From Hemerocallis citrina (lineage: Eukaryota; Streptophyta; Magnoliopsida; Asparagales; Asphodelaceae): a DNA stretch of 64,000 bases. Below, one piece after another: positions 42,671 through 54,208 of the stretch. A program made the position numbers and the translations under genes. The stretch spans positions 143,459,697-143,523,696 of the forward strand of contig CM030360.1 in NCBI GenBank assembly GCA_017893485.1, written 5' to 3'. The notes beneath the pieces are model-generated. The model saw nothing but the letters and a program-made list of their open reading frames with translations, searched no databases and had not been told where the DNA came from. The first letter of the stretch is position 1; each line of letters opens with the position of its first letter.

Positions 42671-45600
42671 TTAAGTTTCCCAACCCCTAATTTTTTTGAG
42701 TAGTAGAGCATTGCGTTCTATGTCACACACCTCTAAGCCACAGGTTTGAGCTAGGATAAAAACATCAGAATCTGACATGAAATTTAATATAGACGCTAAA
42801 AAACTTCTCGTACGTCCGTCATCGAATTTTGCAGCTTTGGCCGCCACAGCCACCTCCAGGTAGTCATCCAGGGACTCCACATGAGCCCTCTTAGGCGACC
42901 GCTGTACCCTGAACCTAACTGTTCTGCTTGATGTTCCTTTACTAAAGTCAGGCGCTGATTCTGGAAGGGTGGATAAGACCATCTCTGGTGAGATCTCTCT
43001 ATGTGTATCAGCCACAAACTCAAGATCCTCTGACTCCTCATCTGTAAATGAGAATTCCTCGTCCAAATTTAAGCGCTCTTCCAAGTCCTCATGACTATCT
43101 GCATGCTGAATCTCCAATTGTAAAGTAGTCTCTTTCGTCATGGACTCCTCATTGAGCCCACAAATTGATGATTCTACCAGAATAGCGGTGCTTCCTGTCG
43201 CGGACCTCTCAATGGGCCCGCTACTCGTCGATAGTTGTACCTGACTGTGTTTGGGCCCCTTTTTGGGCCCACTAACACTCTTATATATACCCCCCCTTAA
43301 CTCCTCCTCCTCACTACCAGAAGCGTTTAAGCTTCCCACTCCTTCGCGATGGAGTAGACCACCTTTCTCTTTATCCAACGCTTCTGCTGTCTTCAGTGGG
43401 TTACATGTGCTGAGTGACGCCTTGGTTCTGTCGCCATCTCCACGCATCTCACTCTGAATGGGTGACTTCAGAGGCGAGGGCGGCACTTTCGAGGGGTCAT
43501 TTCCCCTCTTCTCGTTGTTGTCTTCACCTGCTCCTTTATCTTTCTGTTTTTCCCCTCTGAGCTTTCTTCTTCTCCGCTACCATTACCTAATCCCTTATTG
43601 CTTTGAGCTTTCTCCTTTCCCAGATCTGAAGCCCCAACCCTAGGGTCTCTCTCCTCTTGGGTGGGTACTCTGTCAGAGGGTCTTCCTATCTTCGTCTTCT
43701 TCCCCAAAATGGGAATCTTCCCTGTCGACTCTCTACCCAAAGCTACCAACTCTCACCCCTTTTGGAAACGGTTCCGCAGGTCTTGCATGTCGTTTTGTAG
43801 GTAGCTTTTACCCTTTTTCCCTTTAGCGCGACCTGCCTCCACTCTCTGGTCCTCTCTGGCCTCTCCTCCACCAACTCCCATGTGTAGACTGCCACTTTGA
43901 GCTTTGTCTCGGTCCTCCCTTCGCAGATTTCTGTTCTGCGCAGCAAGACCTTCCAAATCTGGTCTCTTGCGCCAATCCACCGTTGGATCTGTTGAGCTAG
44001 TTGTCTCTGAAGGTTTTGGGTCGTTGGATCTGATGGTCAATGTTCTTCCCGACCATCTTTGAGTTTAGATCCGCTCCCCGGTTCTGATCCCTCCGCCGTG
44101 TGTCCTTGGCGTTGCTCCTGCCCTTTTGCCGCTTTGATGAGCTCCCGGTGAGCCCTTTCCACTTTGTGTGCTCCATCAATGGTCAGATCCCACTGTGGCG
44201 ACACCACTTGCTTGTACGTTCTGTTGTCTCTGAGCGACGATGCAGGAGTAACGGAGATGATGGCCAACTGCTCTGACTCTGGTTCCATTCGCTTGTCGAG
44301 CACGAACCGGACAAGGTATGAATCTTCAAAAGAAAAGATTTTGGCAAAACGGGGCATTAGTGATATATCGGTGCTTCTTATGAGGATTCTAGCCGAGACA
44401 ATCTCTGATCTTTGCACCGTCTTCTCGTCTATCTCTTCAATAGACCCAAACTCAGCGACAATCTCTTGGAGAGCTTCCCTCTTCCAAAAGTGAAGTGGAA
44501 CATTGTGGATCCATATCCAGTACCTGTCTCCTTGTGGTAGCTCCGCTCCAAAACTAGGCGTCCATGCAGAGAATTCCACTCTAAAGTGGCCAAAGTAGAC
44601 AGTCCCCAGACCAATAAATTCGATAACCTTCTCCGGCGATGGGAATGAAACCAAGAACTGTAAGTGGCATATTTTCTTTGCTGCCCAGTCTCTATGGGCT
44701 CTCATTGGCCATTTTTCATTGAGGGCTTGAAGGAGATGCACCTTCGAGGGGCTCCCTTCTCTAACTCTGGCCACTGCACACCATTGGCTAAGCCATCTCT
44801 CCTCGTTCTTGATCGTATCTAAACTCTTTGCAAGTCGAATGAGAGTGGGGTTATCCGGAGACTTGCCTCGGCTCACCGGCTGTTCGTCGTCGTTGTGAGT
44901 CTCAACCACATTGGTACAAACGTATGAGAGGTGCCCCCACTTCATACATTTGAGACAACAGACCTCTTTTGTGCATTCTCTTCTGTAATGGCCCAAGTCG
45001 CCACAGTTGAAGCACGGTACAGGCTTACGTCTCCCCTTCCTTTGCTTCTTTTTGTGTTGGAGTTGTTCGATTTGTGGGTTGGGTGAAATGCTCTGTCTCT
45101 TGCTTCTTTTTCCAAGCACTTGCACCCACTATTCCCCCCGTTCCCCACCTCCCGAGTCTTCCACGGCTGTAATCCCGTATTGCGGAGCCCCTCATGGGCT
45201 TGCTTGACGCAGGATTTAAGCCTGGAGTCCTCCTGGGGTGGTGGATTGGGGTGGTGGTAGGTGCTGGGGTGGGGGGCCTTGGTCAGAGAAATATGAAGAG
45301 GCTTTTGGTGAGTTCTGTAGTTGTTGTAGTGGTGGGAAAAATCTGCACCCTTTGGGGTGTTGCTCTGAGAATTTGTATTGGTACTGAGGCTTGTACTGGG
45401 ATGGTGGGTGTTGCTGGCGACGATGTTCATGGTTGTAACCCCTGTGGTGACGCTGGCCTGAAGGGGGAGTTTTCTTACGCCCATTGTGGCCGGTAGGAGG
45501 ACCCCCTCTTTGGGCGCATCCCCCGTGGGACTCCTCTTCTTGGCGATGATGCCTATAGCCCCTGTGCGACTCTTCTCCATGGCGATGATGACTAAAGCTC

Positions 45601-45902
45601 CTTTCCTCATGATGCCGATGTGCACTTTGGTGTGCACGCGTCGGAGAGTGTGTTTGTCTGAGCCCCTGAGCTACTTTCTTGTCAGGGGAGGGGGTCGGGT
45701 GTGGAGAGGGTAATGGTGGTGCTGTGGGGGGAGCCACTGCAATGGGAAGAGGGGAGTGATTGAGCAATGTACTGACTGACAAGGGTGGTGGAAGGGGCTG
45801 CTGCAGCGACGATAGAGCTGTTGTTTCAGTTGGTGGTGGTGCGAGTGGGTGACGGGCCCTCTCATTAGGCCTGCACCTACTGAGTTCTATCTTCGATAGC
45901 AT
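42671..45902 (-). pseudogene. LINE ORF1 (zinc knuckles, DUF4283), frameshifted
   Basis: Start chosen at 45902 (MLSKIELSRCRPNERARHP). The N-terminal third is rich in P, H, R, Q and S (HHEERSFSHHRHGEESHRGY). After a frameshift near 45130-45210 comes a basic segment and two CCHC knuckles: CFNCGDLGHYRREC and CLKCMKWGHLSYVC (about 44930-45015). Then a DUF4283-type RNA-binding domain (LQFLVSFPSPEKVIEFIGLG, YWIWIHNVPLHFW). The C-terminal part (43486-42671) is acidic. Further frameshifts lie near 44040 and 43750-43470. ORF1 binds LINE RNA. Confidence 0.75.
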
Positions 45903-45949
45903 GAGGAGGAAGATCCGGTGTAGGGGGGAGGGAGGGAAGTTTGGGACTC

Positions 45950-48900
45950 TGTAAGCTTGCTGCTGGAGGAGATCAAATGGCAACAAAGGTCGAGGATTTC
46001 GTGGCTCAAAGAGGGAGACGCGAATACGGCCTACTTCCACCGAGTGGCTAGCGCAAGACAGAGATCCAATCTAGTCCTGTCTATACAAACGGAAACGGGA
46101 ACATCGCAAGATGAAAAGGTGATTTTCAAAACCTTTCAAGATTACTACAAGGGCCTCTTTGGGAAGAAGAATGACTTCAGGATCCCACTTAGGGATGATT
46201 TCTGGCAGACCTGTCAAAACGAGTCAGCGCAAAACGTTATCCACCTTGGAAGCACCTTTTTTGGAAACGGAAGTGGAAAAGGTCATCACTTAAATGGGAG
46301 CACACAAGTCTCCTGGACCAGACGGCTTCCCAATGATGTTCTTCCAAGTGTTCTGGGAAGAAATAAAAGGGGACATTATGGCATTGATGGATGAATTCTA
46401 CCACAACAACCTCAGATTGGGCATGTTCAACTTTGCGGAAGTAGTTCTGATACCTAAACGGGTGGAGTCTACGAGGGTGGGGGATTTTAGACCGATTAGC
46501 CTCATAAATTGCTCGGTTAAGATCATCACCAAGGTCCTGGCTATATGTCTGGGAAGCATAATGGACAGTTTAATTAGCAAAACACAGACTGGTTTTATCA
46601 AGGGCAGATGTATTCTGGACTGTGTGGCCACCGCAGAACAAGTGATCCACCACTTAGACCTGCTCACGGTTTGGGCGGTTTCCGGTTAACCGGCGGTTGG
46701 AACCGCCGCCGGCGAGGCGGTTAACCGGAACCGCCGGTTCCGGCTGGTGGTTAGAACCGCAACCGGTCTGGGGCCGGTTCGGTTGCGGTTAGTCGTTTTG
46801 ATCAACCGCCAAACCGCCGGTTAACCGGTGGTTAACCGCCATATATATATAGCTCAAAAGCCAACAAGAACAAGCTCATAATTTGAAGAGATGAAATGAT
46901 TGGGGTTTCAGTTGGGTTCCCAATGTGCTACTACTAGTCTATGATAACTCACACTGACCAAAATCACCTAAACTTTCCCTCCAAATCCCGCCATAAATCT
47001 CTCAGATCTCGTCCCCATTCTCTCTCCTCTCTCTCTCTCTCTCTTACCCATTTATTATATTATATATTATTTTGTATTAAAACCCTCTCCCCCACCCTGT
47101 TCTTTCTCTCTCCCTCCCCGTCTTCCTCTCTCAGTCTCTCCCCCTCTCTGTTCCAAAAACATTTTTTGCAAACATTTTTTTTATAAGAAATACTTAGTAA
47201 TGTTAAATTAAAGTATTATTTATTATTTGTTTTTTGTTTATTTATTTAATGTTAAATACTTATTTGTATTAATGAATTTTACCATTTAAAGTATTAGTCT
47301 TATATTTATTTCTCAATTTTCATCATTTCATGTATTTTTTAAAAAATATTGTCAAAAATATGAAAAAATAAATAAATAAAAAAATAAAACCGGATAAACC
47401 GGTCAAACCGCTGGTTAACCAACCGCCGGTTCTGGCCAACCGCCAGCAACCGGCCGGTTGGGCGGTTCGGTTGTGGTTGGACATATCCCGGCCAACCGAA
47501 CCGGTGGTTGCAACCGGATAACCGGCGGTTATAAACCGGGAACACCACTACCACCACTGCCACACGGGCCATTCTAAGAATTTCCTTCTCAGACTAGACT
47601 TTGAGAAAGCATATGACTCCGTCGACTGGGAGTGCCTGCTGGAAGCTCTCAGAGGGAGAGGCTTCGGGATTAAATTGATTAGGTGGATCAAACAGTGTTT
47701 ATACACTAGTCAAATGGCAATCTCGGTTAATGGGAGGCCGGGTCTACCATTTTCTTGCAAGAAGGGACTCCGGCAGGGGAATCCGCAATCACCTCGTCTA
47801 TTCACTATCGTAGCGGATGTACTGAGGGGCATGCTAGATAACTGCCGGAGAAAAGGTTGGATAAGGTCCGTGGCTAACAGCACCTCTAATCAAGGGTGTA
47901 TGATTCTTCAGTATGCTGATGACACCCTACTCTTTGGTAATGGGAATAAATCCGAAACAGTCTGCTTTAAAGGGGCCCTCTATTGTTTTGAAGTCTGGTC
48001 AGGTCTCAGGATTAATTTCCACAAGAGTGCTCTGATTCCAATTGCACTTTCCGACGTAAAAGCACAGGACCATGCTACCATGCTACCATACTAAACTGTA
48101 TGAGAGATGAGTTTCCAATCAAATATTTAGGGCTCCCACTCAGACCTGGAAAGCTTATTAAGACAGACTGGCTACCTATCATAGACTGGGTGGAGGACAG
48201 ATTGTCTGGTTGGAAAGGAAAATTGCTTTTCCTCGGGGGCAGAGTGGTACTCATCAATTCGGTGCTGTCTAATCTGCCCATTTACTACATGTCATTTTTT
48301 GAGCTACCTAAATGGATAATCCAAAGGATTGACCGAATCCGAAAGCATTTTCTCTGGAAAGGGGCGGACTCGAATAGGGGGGATACCACCTGATCAAATG
48401 GGATATTGCATGCATAAAAAGGAAACATGGAGGGCTAGACATCATCGACTTAAGAGATATGAACCTTGCCCTATTAGGGAAGTGGTGGTGGAAGTTCTTC
48501 CACCACAGCGGGGAAGGATGACAGGATTTCATTCAACCATACCTTCGGGAAAAAGGTACGAGAAGTTTAGGCTTCCGAGTAGGATCTAGAGTTTCTCGCT
48601 TCTGGAAAGGAATTACCAAAGCAAGCGGGCCTTTCAACTCAGCAGTTACATCGACTATTGGTAATGGACGGTCCACCAGATTCTGGTGGGACAAGTGGTG
48701 TGGTGACCATACCTTAAAGGAGACGTTTCCATATTTGTATGAGAAAATGACTCTCCCGAATATATCTGTGGCCGAGACGTGGAAGAGGGGCAATTGGAAA
48801 CTGGCTTTTCGAGGAACTCTTAACCCAGGGTCATGTCAGCAACTGCAGGAACTGCAAACACACATTGCACGGTCTGGGGCGATGTGTGCTTAAGGCCCAG

Positions 48901-49529
48901 ATCAGATGCGCTGGGGACTAGAGACCAAGGGAGCTTTGACTGTTAGGTCTATGTATCATCGAATTCACTATCGAGGATGCATACCCAGCTGGGCACAGGT
49001 GTTATGGAAGGCCAAAACACCTCTCAAAGTCAGGGTCTTCCTCTGGCTAGTGCTCAATAATGCAATCCTTACCAGAGAAAATCTTGCCAAAAGACAACCC
49101 CAGATAGCGACCAACTGTGGATTCTGTAACATGCATACGGAGAATCTAAATCACCTTTTCATTCACTGCCAAAGGAGTAAGGCAACTATGGTAGAGGTAT
49201 TACGGGCCTTAGGGACAGGTGACTACCCCAGCGAGTACGAGGATTTGTGGATAGGACCCAAATTTGCCTCGGTACGCCACGAAATGAAAGATGCTTGGTA
49301 CATAGCCATTGCGGTGACTACTTGGGTGTTATGGCTAGATAGAAATAATTTCTATTTTCGTACTTCATGTAATAGTATTTCTGGTAACCTTACTCATATC
49401 TTACATCTGATTTTTTTTTGGGCCACAGCTGCGCCACAGGAGCGAGAGGGAGGATTGCTAGAGTCTTCCTGGTGGAGGAGTTTAACGATGAGGAGGTTGA
49501 TTTTGGACCGACGCTGGACTGAGGGGTAG
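45950..49529 (+). pseudogene. LINE ORF2 reverse transcriptase and zf-RVT domain
   Basis: Plus strand from the inversion point. Linker WLKEGDANTAYFHRVASARQ; RT with AHKSPGPDGFPMMFFQVFW, DFRPISLINCSVKIITKVLA, TGFIKGRCILDCV, LDFEKAYDSVDWECLLEAL, the catalytic QYADDTLLF (YADD at 47912-47923) and GLRINFHKSALI. Then LGLPLRPGKL, and a C-terminal zf-RVT region (VLWKAKTPLKVRVFLWL, CGFCNMHTENLNHLFIHC). Ends with a natural stop at 49529. Frameshifts occur near 46290, 48090 and 48390. Interrupted by a hAT-type element at 46655-47550. Confidence 0.9.
46655..47550. mobile_element. hAT-type non-autonomous element in the LINE RT
   Basis: 896 bp between exact 8-bp duplications CCACCACT (46647-46654 and 47551-47558). 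Ends TAGACCTGCTCACGGTTT and, from the other side, TAGTGGTGTTCCCGGTTT. Both subterminal regions are packed with AACCGCCGGTTAACCGG-type palindromes (46690-46840 and 47385-47540). The middle is AT-rich with a (CT)n run near 47020-47045. No transposase. RT coding resumes in register after the right duplication. Confidence 0.9.
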
Positions 49530-49754
49530 GCGCCCTTCATTTTCATATGCAACTACCTCTACTCTGTATTTTGTTTCAATCTACTGTACTACTGGTTGTA
49601 CTTTGTATGAATGGTTAGACCCACCCTCCAGGGTTTTGTTGGGGGTTATGTTTTATTTTCTACACTGTACTTTTATATTTCCTCCGGTACGCCGGGGTTG
49701 TTTTATTAATTTCTTATTAATGAAACAGGGTGGCGTTATTCCACCTTTAACCTC

Positions 49755-49783
<29 letters not shown>
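49530..49783 (+). other. LINE 3' UTR and poly(A) tail
   Basis: About 225 bp after the ORF2 stop, with the usual plant L1 3' phrase CAGGGTGGCGTTATTCCACC just before an A29 tract (49755-49783) whose last bases overlap the target duplication. Confidence 0.85.
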
Positions 49784-49785
<2 letters not shown>

Positions 49786-49799
49786 TATGGCAGTAATTT

Positions 49800-50209
49800 A
49801 CTTTACTTTCACATGGTATACGACTTACAATTTTAAGGAAATAGAAGGAAATCAACATCAACCACTCAAGCTGCCTAAATATTTTGTTGAAGAAATATGC
49901 ATGTTTCTTACAGGTTTGATTCTTTGGAATTATGTGCACAACACAGTCACTGTTTGTTATCAATAAATTAGCACAGGTAATACGTTTGAATTATTGGCAT
50001 TTCATCTTTGTATACGTTTTGGATTCAAATAATAATTGAAACAATATTATAAGGAATTGTCCCAAATTGAAACATATGAATCTTTTTGTTTCTCGATTCA
50101 GCTGTCTCAAGGGCTACCTTCATTGTCAAAGGGACAACATATCCTTTTGACTGCTATAATCCAAGTTTTAAGGTCTCTACCAGGTGCTCCAAACTCTATT
50201 AACTATAAA
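49800..50209. other. Host flank, nothing recognised
   Basis: AT-rich sequence following the LINE duplication. Together with 41284-41542 it is the pre-LINE locus. No ORF or repeat recognised. Confidence 0.3.
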
Positions 50210-53200
50210 TATTGCAATTGCAGTCATACAGTTAATCGGATGAGATGTAAATAGCAATTCTCTAGTAAACATTATTCATGATTAATAAAGTTGTTTGATG
50301 TGTTTTATTCATCATATGCTGCTTATTCTTATTTTTGTAATTTATTTACTTTTTGATGAAGGTCATGGATTAATTAATGGTGTTTAGAGCTATGATGAGA
50401 TCATGCTAGTGAGACCTAAACTTAATATAATCAATCTAAAATGTTCCTAGTCGTAGGATTGCCGAGGTTGAACTTCAATGATTCCAGTAAAACTAATGTT
50501 AGGTTTCGAATGCAATCACATATTAAATACACAGCGGAAAAATTACAGAAATATCGAAACATAGCCATGGATCCATGCGAAAACCATAAATCGTGTTTAG
50601 GAGTTATACCTTAAAGATGGATCTACTATCTGCACAGTATGCCGATCACAACACTGCAATATTGTGGTGCCTTTACGGTATCTGCACGAACGGAACGAAA
50701 AATGGCTCTCCCTCAAACCGCGGTGCTAGCTGCGGGAAGGGGATGTTCCTCCTCACGATCTCTCTCTCACTTTCTGCGACGGCTAGGATATTTTCACATG
50801 TATCTTTTCCACAGAGACATATCATATATATAGGTGCAGAAAATCAACCCTAAAAGAGTAATAAGGTTGTTGGGCTCACAATCTGACCTGATTCGTGTTT
50901 GGGCCATTAAACTTTAGTCAGCCCATTTAATCTAATTAAATGTCCAACCAATGTCGGGAGTCCAAGTCTTGGATCCCTAATTAAATTCATCTTATGAATT
51001 TAAATCCCAATTTCGATCCATTCTATGTCTGTGACCCTGTAGGTTTCCATTAGTTGACAGTAATACTAAAATCATATTTGATTATTACAAACAGTGAGCG
51101 GTATCTAGTAATACATCACTACTACTCAAGTAATGGGAATGTCAGTGATTTGACATAACCTGTTCGTGATCAATGTTACCATGTAGTGTAGTCCCTTTGT
51201 CCAGATATCTTAATTGACCACAAGGCATAAAGCGTGTCACCCTTGTATAGTTCAATATTTGGTTTCTTGATGTCCGAGTAGACTGACGAAAACAAATGAG
51301 ATCAATATCTCATATTGACTCATTTGAGCACGAATATGCATTTTGCAGTCTCACTCAATCAAGGGGCCAATAGATATCGCTCCTGTTATGTATGAGGAAC
51401 AAATCCTATCTAAGTCACCGACATCCCTTCGCATGATTTATATATCCAATATTCGATTTTATAATCACCTTATTACATGCAACGTTTGACGGCATTAAAA
51501 TATATAACTTCTCATGTAGTGAACCGTAGTGACTTCAAGTCCAATGACTACGTATACAATGGTCATTGTGAGAACCGCTTATGACACTTACGTAACGATT
51601 CATGCAGCGTTCTCATAGTGGGTCAGTCCAGTAAATTATTACTCTAATATGTATCCATGTGAAGACTTGATATCTCATATTCATTACCTATGAGAATGGT
51701 CATCAATCTACGCACACACTAGTCTCTATGTATTATCGTTGTCTTAATTCAAAATAATACTTGACTAGAGACATTTAGGAACAGTGTTCTGATTTCAGCC
51801 AATATGATCTCACATTCAAGTCATGCATTTGATATCCTATGGCATTGAACTTACTATTCTAAGGACCTCATTATGTTCATTTAATTTATAATAAATAACA
51901 CAATAAATGAAATGCCTAAATATAAAATAACTGTCATGATACAATGTAAACTAGTAATATCAATACACAACTGGCTACTAGGACATACACTAACAACTAA
52001 TACACTCGTTATATGCTCTAAAGTAGAGCATAATTGATCTCACAATTATTTATGTAGAGACATTAATATAAGAGTATAGGTACTAAACGATTTAGTTCAC
52101 TGAATTGACTCACTAAAAGAAATGTCTAATGGAAAATCTAAATGAATGTCAATAGATAATTTCCTGGGTTGTAATGGGTACAAGTCATCCTAGGACATAA
52201 GATTGTCATAGCATTTTGTGTCTGTCAATCTATGCTTTGAATTATTTCTTAGCACGACTATCTAAGACATGTGTAGGGTATTCTGGGGATAGTGAGGCTT
52301 TCATGGAAGTGGGTGAGCAATCAATAAGCAATCGATCACTTCTATTAGAATAAGAGAATGACCTATGTGATTCTATAGAGTGTTGACTCAGGAAGTCTAT
52401 GACTGCAGGAAAATGAATTTTAGAAAGGATTTTCTAAGTATTCATTTGAGTCAATCACTGATGTATCTGACACATATGATTAAGTGGTTAGAGGGTATGA
52501 CGTTAATCCGTACCCTAAGCTTTTTTAGGACATTGTATAATCAGAGAATTTAATTGTACGATAACTAATCACTAAAGGGTACAATTAATTTTAGTAATCA
52601 GACTCACATTATCTGGGTAGTCATGACACTTGGCCACTCATGACTTATGGAGAAATACAGAAGTTTAATATCTTCACTGCTGGCTTAATGTAAGTCTAAT
52701 GGGTCACATGCAATACAAATTTTTTTCTCGAAAAATTCAAATTCAAAATTTTTTTGATAAAATTCAGAATCGAATAATTTGATATATAAAGATATATTAA
52801 ATATGACATATAGTTATGCTAGCACGGAATGTCATATGGTTGTCAATTTGTTTATGAGGTAAAAAAATTTTGTTCATCATAATTAAATGATGATTATTCT
52901 CTTTCTAGAATATTTCACTAGTTAGAATATTTGAATTCATAACATATAAAAATTTGAGATGATATTATACCTAAAATAAGAGAGATGAAAATATATCATT
53001 ATTGTCAATAATTATATGGAAAAATATTTTGTGATTATGTTTTGTTCTGAAAAAGTATTGCAAACCATATAAAGATATGGCCTCTAATCCCGTATAAATA
53101 GGGAAGAAGAGTTCTTCCTCTATAGAGAACCCTGAGACTCATTTTCATACAAATGAAAAGAAATTAAAGATAAAAGATGACAATATTCCAAGAAAGGTTT

Positions 53201-53441
53201 GGCGTTGATCATCGTTAGAGGATGAGCACTTGGGTGTCTCATTACTGAAACCACCACGAAGGAGTTCTTGGCATCGGAGAAAAGTAACCCAAAAATATTA
53301 TATTTTGATCTAATTCATTTTGATTCATAGTGATTCTAGCCACTGGAAAAATTGTGCATTACAATGTTGTTTACGCGATTAGATCGCTTCCACTGCATGC
53401 GTTAGATGCTTAATTAAACCTTAGTTTTTTTTTCCCCTTCA
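50210..53441 (+). repeat. Copia-type 5' LTR, plus strand, with nested solo LTR
   Basis: The right end TTTCCCCTTCA lies two bases before a tRNA-Met primer site. Just inside are TTACGCGATTAGATCGCTTC and CACTGCATGCG, the usual ending style of this copia LTR class. The left limit is uncertain (about 50210-50300). After removing the 1499 bp solo LTR and one ACTAA it would be roughly 1.7 kb. The interior of the element after the primer site is not recognisable beyond about 53690. Confidence 0.55.
50497..51995 (-). mobile_element. Copia solo LTR, opposite orientation, nested
   Basis: On the minus strand it runs from TGTTAGTGTATGTCCTAG to CATTCGAAACCTAACA, 1499 bp, flanked by exact ACTAA duplications (50492-50496 and 51996-52000). 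The TTTCCGCTGTGTATTTAA segment near the end is typical of copia LTRs. No ORF. It interrupts the plus-strand LTR of a related family. Confidence 0.9.
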
Positions 53442-53443
53442 AG

Positions 53444-53455
53444 TGGTATCAGAGC
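53444..53455 (+). other. Copia primer binding site (tRNA-Met)
   Basis: TGGTATCAGAGC two bases after the LTR end; plus-strand orientation. Confidence 0.8.
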
Positions 53456-53713
53456 ATACTTTGAATCAATGTTCAAGATCCACATGCTATTGTTGTGATA
53501 ATTGAAACCTTCAAATTGTATTGATTGATTAATCTAAAAATATTATATCTAAAAGGTTTATATTAGTTTTCATAATAAATTGAATTGTTTTATTTTTATG
53601 AAAACGATATTTGTTAACTTAATATAATAATATTCATGAGATGATTGATTGCAGACCATCTAGCTGTTTTTATTATGTTTATATAATTACCCTTTTACCC
53701 CCATATGAAAATC

Positions 53714-53720
53714 TATAAAT
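53714..53720 (+). promoter_or_regulatory. TATA box before the hAT gene
   Basis: TATAAAT in AAATCTATAAATACCTACCC, followed by a C/A-rich, AUG-poor leader. Fits the promoter of the transposase gene about 500 bp downstream. Confidence 0.45.
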
Positions 53721-53829
53721 ACCTACCCATTTCATACCATTTTATTCACTCAAAAATCTACAAGAAATTCTCTCAACCCTATCAATCCATTCCTAACAAT
53801 TCTCTCAAGTTTCCAATAATTTCCAAATC

Positions 53830-54070
53830 AAGTTTCAACTCTGTCAACTCTCAAGCTATTGCAATTTTTTGAAGAAACGTTCAACAAGAAGTTTTTTTTC
53901 TCTCAACTCTCAAGCTACCAATCTTGCAATTTTTGAAAAAAAATAAGTGAAGAAGCATTCTACAGGAAGTATTCTTTTCTCTCTCAAGTCTCAACTCTCA
54001 ATCTACTACTCTTGTAATTTTTATAAAAAATACGTGAGAAACGTTCAACAAGAAGAATTCTCTTCTTAAT
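53830..54070 (+). repeat. Tandem repeat in the hAT gene leader, three copies of ~60-85 bp
   Basis: Three imperfect copies, each with TCAACTCTCAAGCTA, TTGCAATTTTTGAA, GAAACGTTCAACAAGAAG and TTTTCTCTC. Unit length varies by small indels. Confidence 0.6.
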
Positions 54071-54208
54071 TTTCTTTTACAATTCTTCAATAATGGCATC
54101 AATTTTATTGTTCAATATTTGTTAGTTGTAAAATTGTTTGCTTGCTAATTTCTTATATGTATTTTTAATATCAATTCTATATTATTTCATACTATAAAAT
54201 GCATCATC

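Larger units (their letters stand above)
41561..49781. mobile_element. L1-type LINE with inverted 5' half (twin priming)
   Basis: Flanked by 18-bp duplications. The 3' half (from about 45950) is on the plus strand and ends in a poly(A) tail; the 5' half (41561 to about 45950) is on the minus strand. Reading the inverted part from right to left gives ORF1 then the endonuclease of ORF2, ending in a linker (LSQDERNRLLELQ). The plus part starts exactly in the next linker segment (LLLEEIKWQQRSRISWLKEG). This is the classic product of twin priming. Less a later 896 bp hAT-type insertion and its duplication, the LINE is about 7.3 kb, near full length. Confidence 0.9.

Noticed and set aside
45216..46040. 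274-codon minus-strand frame as one protein
   Set aside because: It crosses the LINE inversion breakpoint near 45950. Only the part below about 45902 belongs to ORF1; the first residues are antisense to ORF2.
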